DNA of 64,000 nt from assembly GCA_030595125.1 (NCBI GenBank), contig JAUVDV010000013.1:1-64000 (forward strand), in the 5' to 3' direction. This document shows, piece after piece, positions 9,442 to 19,793 of the stretch. The first letter of the stretch is position 1, and each line of letters opens with the position of its first letter. Made by a program: the position numbers and the translations under genes. The DNA is from Deltaproteobacteria bacterium (lineage in GTDB: Bacteria > Myxococcota_A > Polyangia > JAAYKL01). The notes beneath the pieces are model-generated. The model worked only from the letters and a program-made list of their open reading frames with translations, was not told the origin of the DNA and did no database searches.

Positions 9442-10632
9442 ATGAACGTTGTATATGAACGGTCAATTGTAGCGAAGATTCGAGAACGGCTCCGCGATCA
9501 AGCAGATCTTGTTCAAATTCTCACGGGGCCTCGCCAGGTAGGCAAGACTACTGCCGCCCGTTCAGTTGAAAAAAACTGGCCTGGAGGGGTGCACTACGCT
9601 GCCGCAGACTTGCCATTGCCGCCGGGGCCTGAGTGGATCAAGGCTCAATGGCTCACAGCAAGGAAACATCACTCCGAGGAGAACCCTGCGCTTCTGATCC
9701 TCGACGAAATCCAAAAAGTCGCTGGGTGGAGTGAAAGTGTGAAGGCCCTTTGGGAGGAAGACCGGGCGAAGAACATGTCGATGAAGGTTCTGCTTCTCGG
9801 CTCTTCGGCTCTATTGATTTCCCGGGGCATGACCGAGAGCCTTTCCGGGAGATTCTATCTTCACCGATGCCTGCATTGGTCTTTTGAAGAATGCGTCAAG
9901 ACTTTTGGGTTCGACCTTGAAAAGTGGATCTACTTCGGCGGTTATCCAGGTGCGGCTCCAATGACTCAGAATGAAGACGTCTGGCGATCATATGTAACCG
10001 ATTCACTGATTGAGACTGTTCTCGCGCGGGATGTCCTTGCGATGCAGAACATCACCAAACCCACTCTTTTAAGGCACCTGTTCGCGTTGTCCTCGAGCGT
10101 TCCAGCCCAGATTCTCTCTTACAATAAAATGCTCGGACAGCTCACGGATGCCGGAAACACCACAACGCTTGCCCATTACCTGCGCTTGCTGGAAACAGCT
10201 TTCCTCATTTCGGGACTGGATCGCTTCTCGGGAAATCGCATCCGGAAACGCGGATCGAGTCCAAAGCTCATTTTTTGGAACAATGCGCTTGTATCCGCAC
10301 TTGGCATGATGTCGTTCGACCAGGCCAGAAAAGACACCGCATGGTGGGGAAGGCTGGTTGAAAATGCTGTCGGCGCGCACCTGCTCAACCATCTGCAGGG
10401 TCTGAGACATCAGGTGTGTTATTGGCGAAAAGGCAACCTGGAAGTTGATTTTGTTATTCGTACTCCCGGCGACCTATTTGCCCTGGAGGTAAAGAGCGGA
10501 AGACCAGCTCGGCCCCGTGGGTTGGGAGCCTTCATGAAACTGTTCCCAAAGGCAAAACCACTCATTGTCGGAACTGGCGGAATGGATCTCATCGAATTTT
10601 TCAAGACCGATCCGGCTACGCTGTTTTCCTGA
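9442..10632 (+). CDS. AAA+ ATPase, DUF4143-type
   Basis: LTGPRQVGKTT (Walker A), LLILDEIQKV (Walker B), LLGSSALLISRGMTESLSGRFY, C-terminal VCYWRKGNLEVDFVI. Confidence 0.87.
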   Translation: MNVVYERSIVAKIRERLRDQADLVQILTGPRQVGKTTAARSVEKNWPGGVHYAAADLPLPPGPEWIKAQWLTARKHHSEENPALLILDEIQKVAGWSESVKALWEEDRAKNMSMKVLLLGSSALLISRGMTESLSGRFYLHRCLHWSFEECVKTFGFDLEKWIYFGGYPGAAPMTQNEDVWRSYVTDSLIETVLARDVLAMQNITKPTLLRHLFALSSSVPAQILSYNKMLGQLTDAGNTTTLAHYLRLLETAFLISGLDRFSGNRIRKRGSSPKLIFWNNALVSALGMMSFDQARKDTAWWGRLVENAVGAHLLNHLQGLRHQVCYWRKGNLEVDFVIRTPGDLFALEVKSGRPARPRGLGAFMKLFPKAKPLIVGTGGMDLIEFFKTDPATLFS

Positions 10633-10648
10633 AAAACCTTCGCAGGAG

Positions 10649-11041
10649 TCAGTGCCAGTTTTCGACCGGCAAGCCGGTGATCCGTGAAAAGTGCCTGATG
10701 TTGTTGGTTACCAGGGTGTAGCCGAGCATCATGGCTGTTGAAGCGATCATGATATCGAAGTCGTCGAGAGGTTCCCCGGATTTCTCGAGCGCCGCCTTGA
10801 GAGCGCCGAATGTATCCATGACGCCGCGGGAAACCTCCACTACCGGAAAGATCTCGGCCACCCGCCTCACCTTGGCCATGTTCTCGTGCGGGCTCGCAGA
10901 TTTCTCGGCGCCGTACACCAGCTCACCGTATGTGATCACCGAGATCGCCATGGGTTTGTCCCTTCGCTCGCGAAAGGCCTCGACCACCGACGGCACACCC
11001 TTGAGGGAGTAAATGATGATGTCGGTGTCAATCAAATACAT
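10649..11041 (-). CDS. PIN-domain ribonuclease toxin (VapC-like)
   Basis: MYLIDTDIIIYSLKG, conserved acidic residues, FDIMIASTAMMLGYTLVTNN. Confidence 0.87.
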   Translation of the reverse strand: MYLIDTDIIIYSLKGVPSVVEAFRERRDKPMAISVITYGELVYGAEKSASPHENMAKVRRVAEIFPVVEVSRGVMDTFGALKAALEKSGEPLDDFDIMIASTAMMLGYTLVTNNIRHFSRITGLPVENWH

Positions 11042-11306
11042 CCGTCATCCTCTTGTTGCGCCCCTTCGACCTGCGTGCCTTTCGGATTTCACGGGCTATT
11101 TCTTCCGCGCTCCTCTCGTCTTCCCACGAACCGGCGAGATCCAGAAAATCCGCCGCCCCTCGCCGCTGATCGTCGCCGGCCGTCGCCAGGTGTTTCTCAA
11201 TTATCGCTATCACTTGCCGGCTGACGGACCTGTGCTCCCGATCGGCTCTGGCCTTGAGGGCGCGGTACAGATCGTCATCGATTCCCTTTACCTGGAGGTT
11301 CGCCAT
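11028..11306 (-). CDS. ribbon-helix-helix antitoxin (FitA/VapB-like)
   Basis: MANLQVKGIDDDLYRALKARADREHRSVSRQVIAIIEKH; overlaps the toxin start; start taken at the internal ATG. Confidence 0.77.
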   Translation of the reverse strand: MANLQVKGIDDDLYRALKARADREHRSVSRQVIAIIEKHLATAGDDQRRGAADFLDLAGSWEDERSAEEIAREIRKARRSKGRNKRMTDVFD

Positions 11307-11395
11307 CGATATTTCTCCCGACCTCATGGAAAAGGTCTGATACAACAATCATACCACGGATTCATGCATTTATATTATTTTTTCATGAACCGTTG

Positions 11396-12163
11396 TCAGC
11401 GCTCGCCCTTGCCGTACCTCGACTTCACCCGCCGGGCCATAATGCTCACCAGCTCCGACGCGATGATCCCCCACTTCTCGATCCATGCGAGAGGATCGAC
11501 CTGATCCACCAGCACGATGTTCTCCCCGGGCTTCATGATGGTTATCCTGGTCCTTCCCTCGGGGTCCCTGACGGTCAGCAGGGTCTTTATCTCGTAAAGG
11601 GGCGTCTCTCCGTAGGTATGCTCGATCCTAGCGCTCCCGGGCGCGACCATGAAATGCAGCGGTCGTGACGCAAACCCCAGTGGTATTCGAAGCTTGGACG
11701 ACAGGAAGTCGGCTATATCGGTGATGGACTCGTTCAGCACGCTCTGATGAAGCGGCAGGTACGCATCGCACCCGTCGACGCGAATCATCAGGGCGAATAT
11801 CGGAAAATTCCGGGTCGGCATTATGCCGTGAGCGACGAGAAGGCCCCGAAGAGCGTTGAAGGGGATCGTCAACTTGCTTCCGAGAAACAACAGCTCCGCC
11901 TTGAAGTCGATCCATGCGGGGATCCGGTTCGGAGCCCTCAAACCCATGTTGTATTTCCCAAACCGAACCGAGTTGCGCTGCCCGCGATACAAGCTCTTGT
12001 CCACCTTGCGGACATAGCGCCACAACGGATCATATTCTCGCTCGTGCCGCCCGAGAATGCGGGAAATGAGACTCAGGGTCAGCGTGCCCTCGGGAAGCTC
12101 GAGGATTGGCACCTGATCCGTCGGATCAAAGTGCTGCGTTTTCGTTTCCCGAATCGATCCCAT
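11396..12163 (-). CDS. hypothetical protein
   Basis: 255-aa ORF divergent from the radical-SAM gene. Confidence 0.55.
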   Translation of the reverse strand: MGSIRETKTQHFDPTDQVPILELPEGTLTLSLISRILGRHEREYDPLWRYVRKVDKSLYRGQRNSVRFGKYNMGLRAPNRIPAWIDFKAELLFLGSKLTIPFNALRGLLVAHGIMPTRNFPIFALMIRVDGCDAYLPLHQSVLNESITDIADFLSSKLRIPLGFASRPLHFMVAPGSARIEHTYGETPLYEIKTLLTVRDPEGRTRITIMKPGENIVLVDQVDPLAWIEKWGIIASELVSIMARRVKSRYGKGER

Positions 12164-12237
12164 CTATTGAATTCTACTCCTTCCCAATTCTCGGGATAGC
12201 GTCAAAACGCTGTTTCTGCTATTCGACAACAAGCAAA

Positions 12238-13596
12238 ATGAAAGTCACCTTCATATACCCCAGGTTCGAAAAATTTCTGGAAACGGTTCCCGATCTCGAT
12301 CGGGAGCTGGTCGACTATTTCCTTGGCAACTTTACCACGCCCCCGTCTCTGGGCATTCCCATACTCGCGGCCCTGACGCCACCGGACTGGGAATTCGATC
12401 TCGTCGATGACAACAACGGGGATCCGGTGGACTTGCACACGGACGCGGACGTCATCGCGATAAATTGCTTCACGCCTCAGGCCACGCGCGCCCTCGAGCT
12501 GGCAGACAGCTTTCGCGCCGCGGGAAAGACCGTGGTAATGGGCGGTTTCTGGCCCTCCACAATGCACAAAGAGGCGCTCGAGCACTGCGACGCAGTAAAC
12601 ATCGGGGACGGCGAGCCCACCTGGGCCACAATTCTCGACGACGTAAAGAACGGAACGCTCGCGCCCGTTTACAAGGGTGGAACGTCGTTCGATCTGGCGC
12701 AGATGCCCATACCCAGGCGAGATATCTTCTACGACAAAGGCGGTTACGATTGGAACGAGGATCTCGTTCAGGTAGCGCGGGGCTGCACCTACAAGTGCGG
12801 AATGTGCTCCATCCCGACCCACGCGGGGCACCGGATCCGCCTGCGCCCGGTTACGAGCATCGTGGAAGAGGTACGCACCCTCAAGTACGACAATGTCTAC
12901 CTCGCGGACGATATGCTGTTCTTCCCCAACAACCGGTTGCGCAAGTGGACACGAGAACTCTTCGAAGCCCTCACGCCCCTGAAGAAGAAGTTCTTCGTGG
13001 CCTCCACCATGGCGCTGAACACCGACGACGATTTCATCGATTTCATCGCGCATGCGGGCGTCGATTCCTTCTATTGCACCATGAACGTGGATCCCCGGTC
13101 CATCCGCGCTCTGGGAGGCGATCTCGCGGCGCGACAGGAGCTGGTCGATCTGGTGAAAAAACTGGAGGACAGGGGAATCAGATTCTTCGCGTCCTTCGGG
13201 CTGGGCCGCGACTGGGACGGACCGGAACTCGTCGATTCCATCCTCGATCTCTGCAGGACGGCCGGGATACACACGGCAGAGTTCTTCCTGTTTTCACCTT
13301 ATCCGGGGTCTCCGTTCTGGGACCGGCTTATTCGCCAGGACAGAATCCTCACGCGAGAGTGGCGCAAGTACAACGGCGCTCACGTAATCGCACGGCCGCT
13401 CAACATGGAACCCGAGCAACTCTACGACATGTTCATCAACGTGTGGCGGGGGTTCTACACCGATCTCGCGCGAAGCGAAGTGGTTAAAAACCTGCGCCCG
13501 GATCAATCCGATCCGCACATGGCAAAGCGCCGCAAGGCTGTCGGAATCAAGACGGGCACATCCGGCAAGGGGAATGGGCACGAGGACAACTCATGA
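12238..13596 (+). CDS. radical SAM protein with B12-binding-like N-terminal domain
   Basis: MKVTFIYPRFE start; Rossmann-like N-terminal half (DADVIAINCFTPQATRALELADSFRAAGKTVVMGG); CTYKCGMC radical-SAM cysteine motif. Confidence 0.85.
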   Translation: MKVTFIYPRFEKFLETVPDLDRELVDYFLGNFTTPPSLGIPILAALTPPDWEFDLVDDNNGDPVDLHTDADVIAINCFTPQATRALELADSFRAAGKTVVMGGFWPSTMHKEALEHCDAVNIGDGEPTWATILDDVKNGTLAPVYKGGTSFDLAQMPIPRRDIFYDKGGYDWNEDLVQVARGCTYKCGMCSIPTHAGHRIRLRPVTSIVEEVRTLKYDNVYLADDMLFFPNNRLRKWTRELFEALTPLKKKFFVASTMALNTDDDFIDFIAHAGVDSFYCTMNVDPRSIRALGGDLAARQELVDLVKKLEDRGIRFFASFGLGRDWDGPELVDSILDLCRTAGIHTAEFFLFSPYPGSPFWDRLIRQDRILTREWRKYNGAHVIARPLNMEPEQLYDMFINVWRGFYTDLARSEVVKNLRPDQSDPHMAKRRKAVGIKTGTSGKGNGHEDNS

Positions 13597-16061
13597 GCCG
13601 CGAATCCGTGCGGCGAGCGGTGGTGACCGGGATGGGGGTGATCTCTCCCATCGGAAACAACAGAGAGAGCTTCGTCGACTCGGTCCTTTCCGCAAGATCG
13701 GGAATCGACCTGGTCAGGGCATTCGACACCAGCCCCTTTCGAACACCATACGGCGGCGAGGTAAGGGGCTTCGACCCACAAGAGGCGGGGCTCACAAAAG
13801 ACGAGATCTCGCTCCTTGGCGACCGCTATCTTCATCTGGGGCTGAGCGCGGCGCGTCAGGCGCTCGCGGACGCGGGCCTCTCCTGGTCGCGTGAAGATCG
13901 CCGAGGACCCCGCGTGGGCCTGGTGGTCGGCACGTGCAACGGCGGCCTCCTGACCGCCCAGCGGCAATACGAATTTCTCACCAGCGAATCGGGGAGCAGG
14001 CTCGATCGGAAGATGAACCTGCTCATAAGATATCACACGCTGGGAAAGGCGCTGACTCACACCCTCGGCATCGACGGCCCCGCGTGGGTGATCTCCACAG
14101 CCTGCTCGTCCTCGACGGGCGTCCTCGCGCTCGCCCTGGAACTCATCTCCAGCGGAATCACCGACGTGGTGCTGGCGGGCGGCACGGACGCGTTGTGCAT
14201 GGCCACCATGGCGGGTTTCGATTCCATCAAGGCCACCTCCACCGACAAGATCGCGCCTTTCTCCACGCCCACCGGGCTCAACCTGGGTGAGGGCGCGGCC
14301 TTCTGGGTGATCGAGGAGGCGCGGGCGGCGACGGAACGAGGCGCAAAAATCGAAGGTGAGCTGCTGGGCTACGCGTTCACAGCGGACGGTCATCATCCCA
14401 CGGCGCCGGACCCCCGGGGAGAAGGCGCGTATCGCACCATGGTCACCGCCCTCGCCCGCGCCGACGTGGCGGTATCCGACCTGGGCTGCATCAACCTGCA
14501 CGGAACCGGAACCGAGGCGAACGACCCGATCGAAACCAAGGCTGTCGCCAGGCTTGTCGGGGATGCCGCGATCCCCACCTATTCCTTCAAGTCCCAGGTG
14601 GGCCACTGTCTCGGCGCGGGCGGAATCCTCGAAGCGACTGCCGGCCTCACCGCCATGAACGAGGGCGTGATCCCGGCCACGATCAACTTTCGCGAGCCTC
14701 GGCCCGGCTGCAACCTGGACTACGTTCCAAACGAACCGCGCAAAAAAAACTACGACCGCTTCTTGTCGTGCAACTACGCCTTTGGGGGGCACAACGCCGG
14801 GATCGTCGTCGGGCGGCACATGCAAGACCGGCCGCCGGCCTCGCGAACAGGCGAACAGACGCGCACTGTGCTCACCGGAAACGGGGTGATCTCCTCATTC
14901 GGAATCGGCTCGGACAGGCTCCTTGCCGCCCTGCGCGAGAACAACAGCGGTCTGGTACCCGCCGGCGAGCGGGTAAAAGAACGGACCGACGCCAGACTGG
15001 GCGGCTTCGTCCCGAAGTTTCAGTCCCGTGACGTGGATCGCCGTCTTGATCTTCGACCCATGAACCCCATCAGTCGCTATGCGACGGCGGCGGCGAGGCT
15101 CGCCCTCGGGACGGCAGATATCAGATTGAGTCCGAAGACGGGCAAGGATATCGGCGTCATCAGCGGAATCTACGTGGGGACCAGCGAGGAAGACCACATG
15201 TTGGCGGTGATGCGCTCGGGCGGAGCACAGGCCGACATCGCCGGCTTCTCGACCATCGTTCCAAACGCAATGGGGGGATGGATATCCAACGCGCTGGCGC
15301 TCAAGGGCTACTCGTGCACGGTCACCATGGGTGCGGACGCGGGGTTGTTCGCGCTCCTTTTTTCCCATCTGGCCATCCGAAGCGAGTCCTCGCAACGCAT
15401 TGTCGCAGGCGCGGCCGACGAACTCTACTCGCGCTACTACATCAATTACGACGAGCTTGGCCTCCTGCACACGGGCGAGTACGAAAAGAGCTACCGAATC
15501 AGACCCGAACTGGACGACAGACGGATCCTCTCCGAGGGCGCCGCTTACCTCGTCGTCGAGGAACTGCACAGCGCAAGGGAACGAGGCGCCGGGATCCTCG
15601 CGGAGATCGTGGGACACGGCCAGACTACCGACTCGATCAATCTCTACGAACCCAGCCGAGATCCGGAAGGGCTCGTCCGGGCAATCCGGGCGGCGCTCGA
15701 TGATGCCGGCTGGTCCGCAAAGGACGTCGGCCTGATCACCTGGTCTCCCCAGGGGAACAGCGGCGACCTCAAGGTTGTGGAGGCCCTCGACACCGTTCTC
15801 CTCGACAGGGCCTCGTCCGTTCCAATGATAACCGGCGTCTTCCACACCGGACTCGCCGAGGCCGCCTCCGGCACAATGACCCTGGCGGCCATGCTCAACG
15901 CGTGGGCGAACGGCGGCGAGCTGTGGTCTCAGACGACCGGGCTCGAGGAGATCGACTCGCGGCCCCTGCCATCGGGGCCCGTTCCAACCCTGGCCATCGC
16001 CACAAGCGATCTGGGATACAATCTGGTGCTGGCAATCGCCCCGGGTGAAGGAGTTTCTTAG
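13593..16061 (+). CDS. fused ketosynthase plus CLF-like (Cys-less) ketosynthase, type II FAS/PKS-like
   Basis: First half: STACSSSTG, HGTGTEANDPIE, GHCLGAGG. Second half restarts at TVLTGNGVISSFG but has TMGADAG in place of TACxxxxG. Start overlaps the previous stop (ATGA). Confidence 0.87.
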   Translation: MSRESVRRAVVTGMGVISPIGNNRESFVDSVLSARSGIDLVRAFDTSPFRTPYGGEVRGFDPQEAGLTKDEISLLGDRYLHLGLSAARQALADAGLSWSREDRRGPRVGLVVGTCNGGLLTAQRQYEFLTSESGSRLDRKMNLLIRYHTLGKALTHTLGIDGPAWVISTACSSSTGVLALALELISSGITDVVLAGGTDALCMATMAGFDSIKATSTDKIAPFSTPTGLNLGEGAAFWVIEEARAATERGAKIEGELLGYAFTADGHHPTAPDPRGEGAYRTMVTALARADVAVSDLGCINLHGTGTEANDPIETKAVARLVGDAAIPTYSFKSQVGHCLGAGGILEATAGLTAMNEGVIPATINFREPRPGCNLDYVPNEPRKKNYDRFLSCNYAFGGHNAGIVVGRHMQDRPPASRTGEQTRTVLTGNGVISSFGIGSDRLLAALRENNSGLVPAGERVKERTDARLGGFVPKFQSRDVDRRLDLRPMNPISRYATAAARLALGTADIRLSPKTGKDIGVISGIYVGTSEEDHMLAVMRSGGAQADIAGFSTIVPNAMGGWISNALALKGYSCTVTMGADAGLFALLFSHLAIRSESSQRIVAGAADELYSRYYINYDELGLLHTGEYEKSYRIRPELDDRRILSEGAAYLVVEELHSARERGAGILAEIVGHGQTTDSINLYEPSRDPEGLVRAIRAALDDAGWSAKDVGLITWSPQGNSGDLKVVEALDTVLLDRASSVPMITGVFHTGLAEAASGTMTLAAMLNAWANGGELWSQTTGLEEIDSRPLPSGPVPTLAIATSDLGYNLVLAIAPGEGVS

Positions 16062-18365
16062 ATGAGACCGAGGGTTGTGGTAACAGGCGTGGGAACAATC
16101 TCATCGATCTCCGGAGATGCGCCGGGATTTGTGGACGCCCTCGCAAAAGGCCGACGCGGTCTTGTCGAACTCAGCGACCCGCGCCTCAAAAACCTCAAGT
16201 CCACTCACGCGGCGCTCATCCGCGATATCCAACCTGACCCCGAAGATCCCCGGGAAGTCCGCTGCCTGGACCGCAACGTGCACATCGCGCTTCGCGCACT
16301 TCGGGAAGCTCTCAAAAACGCCGGTCTCGCTGCCTCCCCCCTCGGCCGCAGGGGCGGAATAGTGTTCGGAACGTGCTCGGGGGGAATGCTGAGTATAGAA
16401 AAACACTACGAGAGTCTGGTGAACGGCGAGGATCTCATAGATCCGGATCTCCTGTTCTCCAAGCTTTACTACACCACCGCCCGGGTGCTGGCTTGGGCCG
16501 CAGGCGCCGGGGGACCTGCGGTATCGGTCGTGACCGCCTGCGCCGCCGGATCGGGAGCCATCGCACAGGGCGCCGATCTGATACGGACCGGCCTTGCGGA
16601 CGTCATCATCGCGGGGGGGTCCGATTCCTTCTCGCCCTCCACCCTGGCGGGCTTCGACGCGCTCAAGGCCACCACCGACGGTATGTGCGCGCCGTTCTCC
16701 ACGCCCATAGGGCTCAACCTGGGAGAGGGCTCGGCGTTCCTTGTTCTCGAGAGCCTGGAACACGCCGCAGGAAGGGGCGCCGACCTCAAAGGAGAGCTGC
16801 TCGGAACCGGCCTGTCCAACGACGCGTACCATCCCACCGCGCCGGATCCCACCGCAAAGGGTCAGATCTCCGCTATGAAATCGGCGCTCTTCGACGCCGG
16901 GATCAGCCCCGAACAGATCGACTACATCAACGCTCACGGCACCGGAACCAGGGCCAACGATCCGGCCGAAACCAGGGCTGTCCGACGGTTGCTCGGGGAC
17001 CGCGCATCGGCGGTGCCGGTCAGCTCCACCAAGTCAATGATAGGCCATTGCCTCGGCGGCGCCGGCGCCCTCGAAGCATCGGCTACTCTCCTTTGCGCAG
17101 CTGCGGGTTTCTTCCCGCCCACCGCAGGTTTTTCAGAGGGCAGGGAGGGCTGCGACCTGGACTACGTACCGGACCCGGGGAGACCCTGGAAGGGGCGCGT
17201 CGCTCTCTCCAACAGCTTTGGATTCGCCGGCAACAACGCCTGTCTCGTCCTGGACGTGTCCCCCAGGGCAGAAGCTCCCCACCGCAACCCGCCCGAATCG
17301 AAGCAAGATCCGGTGGTCATCACCGGCCTGGGCCTCGTCAGTCCTCTGGGAGTCGGCACGGAGCCGCTCCTGGGAACCGACCTCGGCGTGCGTGAAATCG
17401 AGCGCTTCGCAGTTCCCGCAGCGCCGTTTATGGGCGGCCTCGTTCCCCACATCGACTCCCGCAAAATAGATCGGCGGCTCGACCTCAAGGGTATGGATCT
17501 GTGCTCCCGATACGCCACCCTGGCGGCCCGCCGCGCCCTCGACGAAGCCGGAATCAAGCCCCGCCCGAAGATCATGGAACAGGTGGGTCTGATCCTGGGC
17601 ATCGCAACCGGGCCCGGTCAGGGGGAGAACGATCACCTCAGGGCGATCTTCGAAAGCAACTTCGAACTGCAGAGGCTCGGCGCATTTCCTTATGTGGTCC
17701 CCAACGAGGTGGCCGGGCACGTCGCCCGATCCCTCATGCTCAAGGGTCACAGCACGGTCCTGGCAGCGGGCCCCGGCGCCGGACTCACCGCAACGATATC
17801 CGCCATCACGGCCCTCGAACAGGGCCACGTGGATACCGTGCTCGCCGCGGCCTCCGATGAGCTCACCGAACGCAGCGTCAGCGACGGTCACAAGGTAGGG
17901 TTCTGGGGCCCCTCCACCGCCGCAACACCGGGTGAAGGAGCCGCTGTTCTCGTGCTGGAGCGACGGGACACCGCCGAGAAACGCGGGGGAAAGATCCTTG
18001 CGCAGGTGCTCGGCTGCGCCATGATCACCGATTGCTCCGGTCCGCGCAGTGGCGACGTCGACGCTCTCCAGAGACGAGTACTCGAGGAGGCGTTGGCCGG
18101 CGCCGGCATCGACGCTGCAGAGGTGTCACTCGTGGCCCACGGGGGACCGGCTGCAGCCGGATGTGACGACAGTGTGATTCGCGATCTTTTCGGCGACGCA
18201 ACCAGGCCGATCTCCCTCGCTCCGAGGCTGGGTTTCGCCGAGGCGAGCCTCCCACTGTTCAACCTGGGTTACCTCGTTGCAACCGGAGAACCCGGATCCA
18301 CGGTGATCTCGACTTTCGCATCGAGTCTGGGTTTCGCCGGCGCCGTCGTCGTGCGCCTGGGATAG
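16062..18365 (+). CDS. second fused ketosynthase plus CLF-like (Cys-less) ketosynthase
   Basis: First half: VTACAAGSG, HGTGTRANDPAE, GHCLGGAG. Second half from VVITGLGLVSPLG has LAAGPGAG where the Cys would be. Directly follows the previous stop. Confidence 0.87.
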   Translation: MRPRVVVTGVGTISSISGDAPGFVDALAKGRRGLVELSDPRLKNLKSTHAALIRDIQPDPEDPREVRCLDRNVHIALRALREALKNAGLAASPLGRRGGIVFGTCSGGMLSIEKHYESLVNGEDLIDPDLLFSKLYYTTARVLAWAAGAGGPAVSVVTACAAGSGAIAQGADLIRTGLADVIIAGGSDSFSPSTLAGFDALKATTDGMCAPFSTPIGLNLGEGSAFLVLESLEHAAGRGADLKGELLGTGLSNDAYHPTAPDPTAKGQISAMKSALFDAGISPEQIDYINAHGTGTRANDPAETRAVRRLLGDRASAVPVSSTKSMIGHCLGGAGALEASATLLCAAAGFFPPTAGFSEGREGCDLDYVPDPGRPWKGRVALSNSFGFAGNNACLVLDVSPRAEAPHRNPPESKQDPVVITGLGLVSPLGVGTEPLLGTDLGVREIERFAVPAAPFMGGLVPHIDSRKIDRRLDLKGMDLCSRYATLAARRALDEAGIKPRPKIMEQVGLILGIATGPGQGENDHLRAIFESNFELQRLGAFPYVVPNEVAGHVARSLMLKGHSTVLAAGPGAGLTATISAITALEQGHVDTVLAAASDELTERSVSDGHKVGFWGPSTAATPGEGAAVLVLERRDTAEKRGGKILAQVLGCAMITDCSGPRSGDVDALQRRVLEEALAGAGIDAAEVSLVAHGGPAAAGCDDSVIRDLFGDATRPISLAPRLGFAEASLPLFNLGYLVATGEPGSTVISTFASSLGFAGAVVVRLG

Positions 18366-18426
18366 AGATCACCACAAACACATCGGCATTCGTGGTATGA
18401 TCTATTTCCTACAAAGGGAGGGAATA

Positions 18427-19704
18427 ATGGAGAAGACGATAGCGGTCGTTTTGGCATCCTTGCTCGGAATCGGATATCTCGCGGGATGCGAATCCACGCC
18501 CAAGGTGAAAGACATGGGCGACGCCAGTACGGACGGCGACACGGACACCGACGCGGACACCGATACCGACGCCGATTCTGATACCGACACGGATACCGAC
18601 GCGGATACCGATACGGATACCGAACCGGAAGTGGAACTCTCGTTTATCTGGATAGCCAATACCTCGGAAAACACCCTGTCCAAGGTTGACACACAGACGG
18701 CGGTAGAGGTGGCTCGCTACCTCACGTGTCCGGGCACGAATTGCCAGCCGTCGCGCACGTCGGTCAACCTTCACGGGGACGCGGTCGTGACCAACAGGGA
18801 CGCATTCCCCGGCTCGGTTATAAAGGTCGCCGCGTCGATCGACGACTGCGTGGACGGCGATAGTAGCGGGACGATCGAAACGTCCACCGGACCAACCGAC
18901 GTCCTGGCATGGGGCGAGGACGAGTGCATATTGTGGTACGTCGAACTACCCACAACTGGATTCACGGTGCATGGGCTCAGGGCGACCGCCTGGGACGGCG
19001 AGACAGATGCGATGACGGGAGAGGGCGGCAACGTGTGGGTAGGCACCTGCAATTTCACCGACACGGTCAATAGCGAGGTGGCCTTCAAGCTCGACGGGGC
19101 GGACGGGCATGTCGTGACCCAGGCGAATCTTCCTTTGAACTGCGCGTACGGCGGGGCAATGGACGCCGACAAGGGCTTGTGGATTTTCGACCGCACTCCT
19201 GCCGATAGAAAAATCACACGACTGGACGTCGACGCTCTCACATGCTCGACCCCTGTAGACGTCGGCGGTTACGGCATCACCGTACATCCCGACGGACGTG
19301 TGTGGACCAGCGGAGCGGACAACACCGGCGCAAATCATCAGGTTTACCGTTACGATCCGGCCACAAGTTTACTCGAGTCGACTCCCACCGTCGGCGGGGG
19401 AGGTATCGCCGTTGGCGTGGAGAAGAGCGCGGGATATCTGTGGGTCTGCAACTGGACAGACAGCTTGTTGAAGATAGATGAGGATGACATGAGCGTTGTG
19501 GAAACCTATGTCATCGGCACGGAAGTGATCGGCGCGGCCGTGGACTTCGAGGGTTATGTCTGGGCCGTCGACCGGGCGGGGAACGCCGCTTACAAGTTTG
19601 ATCCGGACACCGAACAGGTGGTCGCCACCGTTCCCATTCCGAACCCGTACACCTACAGCGACATGACCGGCGTTCAGCTCAAGCAGGTTGTCGTAGTAGA
19701 GTAG
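18427..19704 (+). CDS. DT-linker lipoprotein, Vgb/NHL-like beta-propeller candidate (paralog A)
   Basis: Lipobox LAGC; (DT/DA)n linker; FIWIANTSENTLSKVDTQT; tandem paralog of the next CDS. Confidence 0.78.
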   Translation: MEKTIAVVLASLLGIGYLAGCESTPKVKDMGDASTDGDTDTDADTDTDADSDTDTDTDADTDTDTEPEVELSFIWIANTSENTLSKVDTQTAVEVARYLTCPGTNCQPSRTSVNLHGDAVVTNRDAFPGSVIKVAASIDDCVDGDSSGTIETSTGPTDVLAWGEDECILWYVELPTTGFTVHGLRATAWDGETDAMTGEGGNVWVGTCNFTDTVNSEVAFKLDGADGHVVTQANLPLNCAYGGAMDADKGLWIFDRTPADRKITRLDVDALTCSTPVDVGGYGITVHPDGRVWTSGADNTGANHQVYRYDPATSLLESTPTVGGGGIAVGVEKSAGYLWVCNWTDSLLKIDEDDMSVVETYVIGTEVIGAAVDFEGYVWAVDRAGNAAYKFDPDTEQVVATVPIPNPYTYSDMTGVQLKQVVVVE

Positions 19705-19793
19705 TGGCAACCCCCACGCCTGCATCGCCATAGCGAAAGCACGGCAAGTGCTACGACTTCATGGTATGATCGGTTTTTACAAGGGAGGAAGTC

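Noticed and set aside
13503-14825. 440-aa minus-strand ORF antisense to the first KS-CLF gene
   Set aside because: Shadow ORF typical of GC-rich coding DNA; composition is non-protein-like and the plus strand carries clear KS motifs
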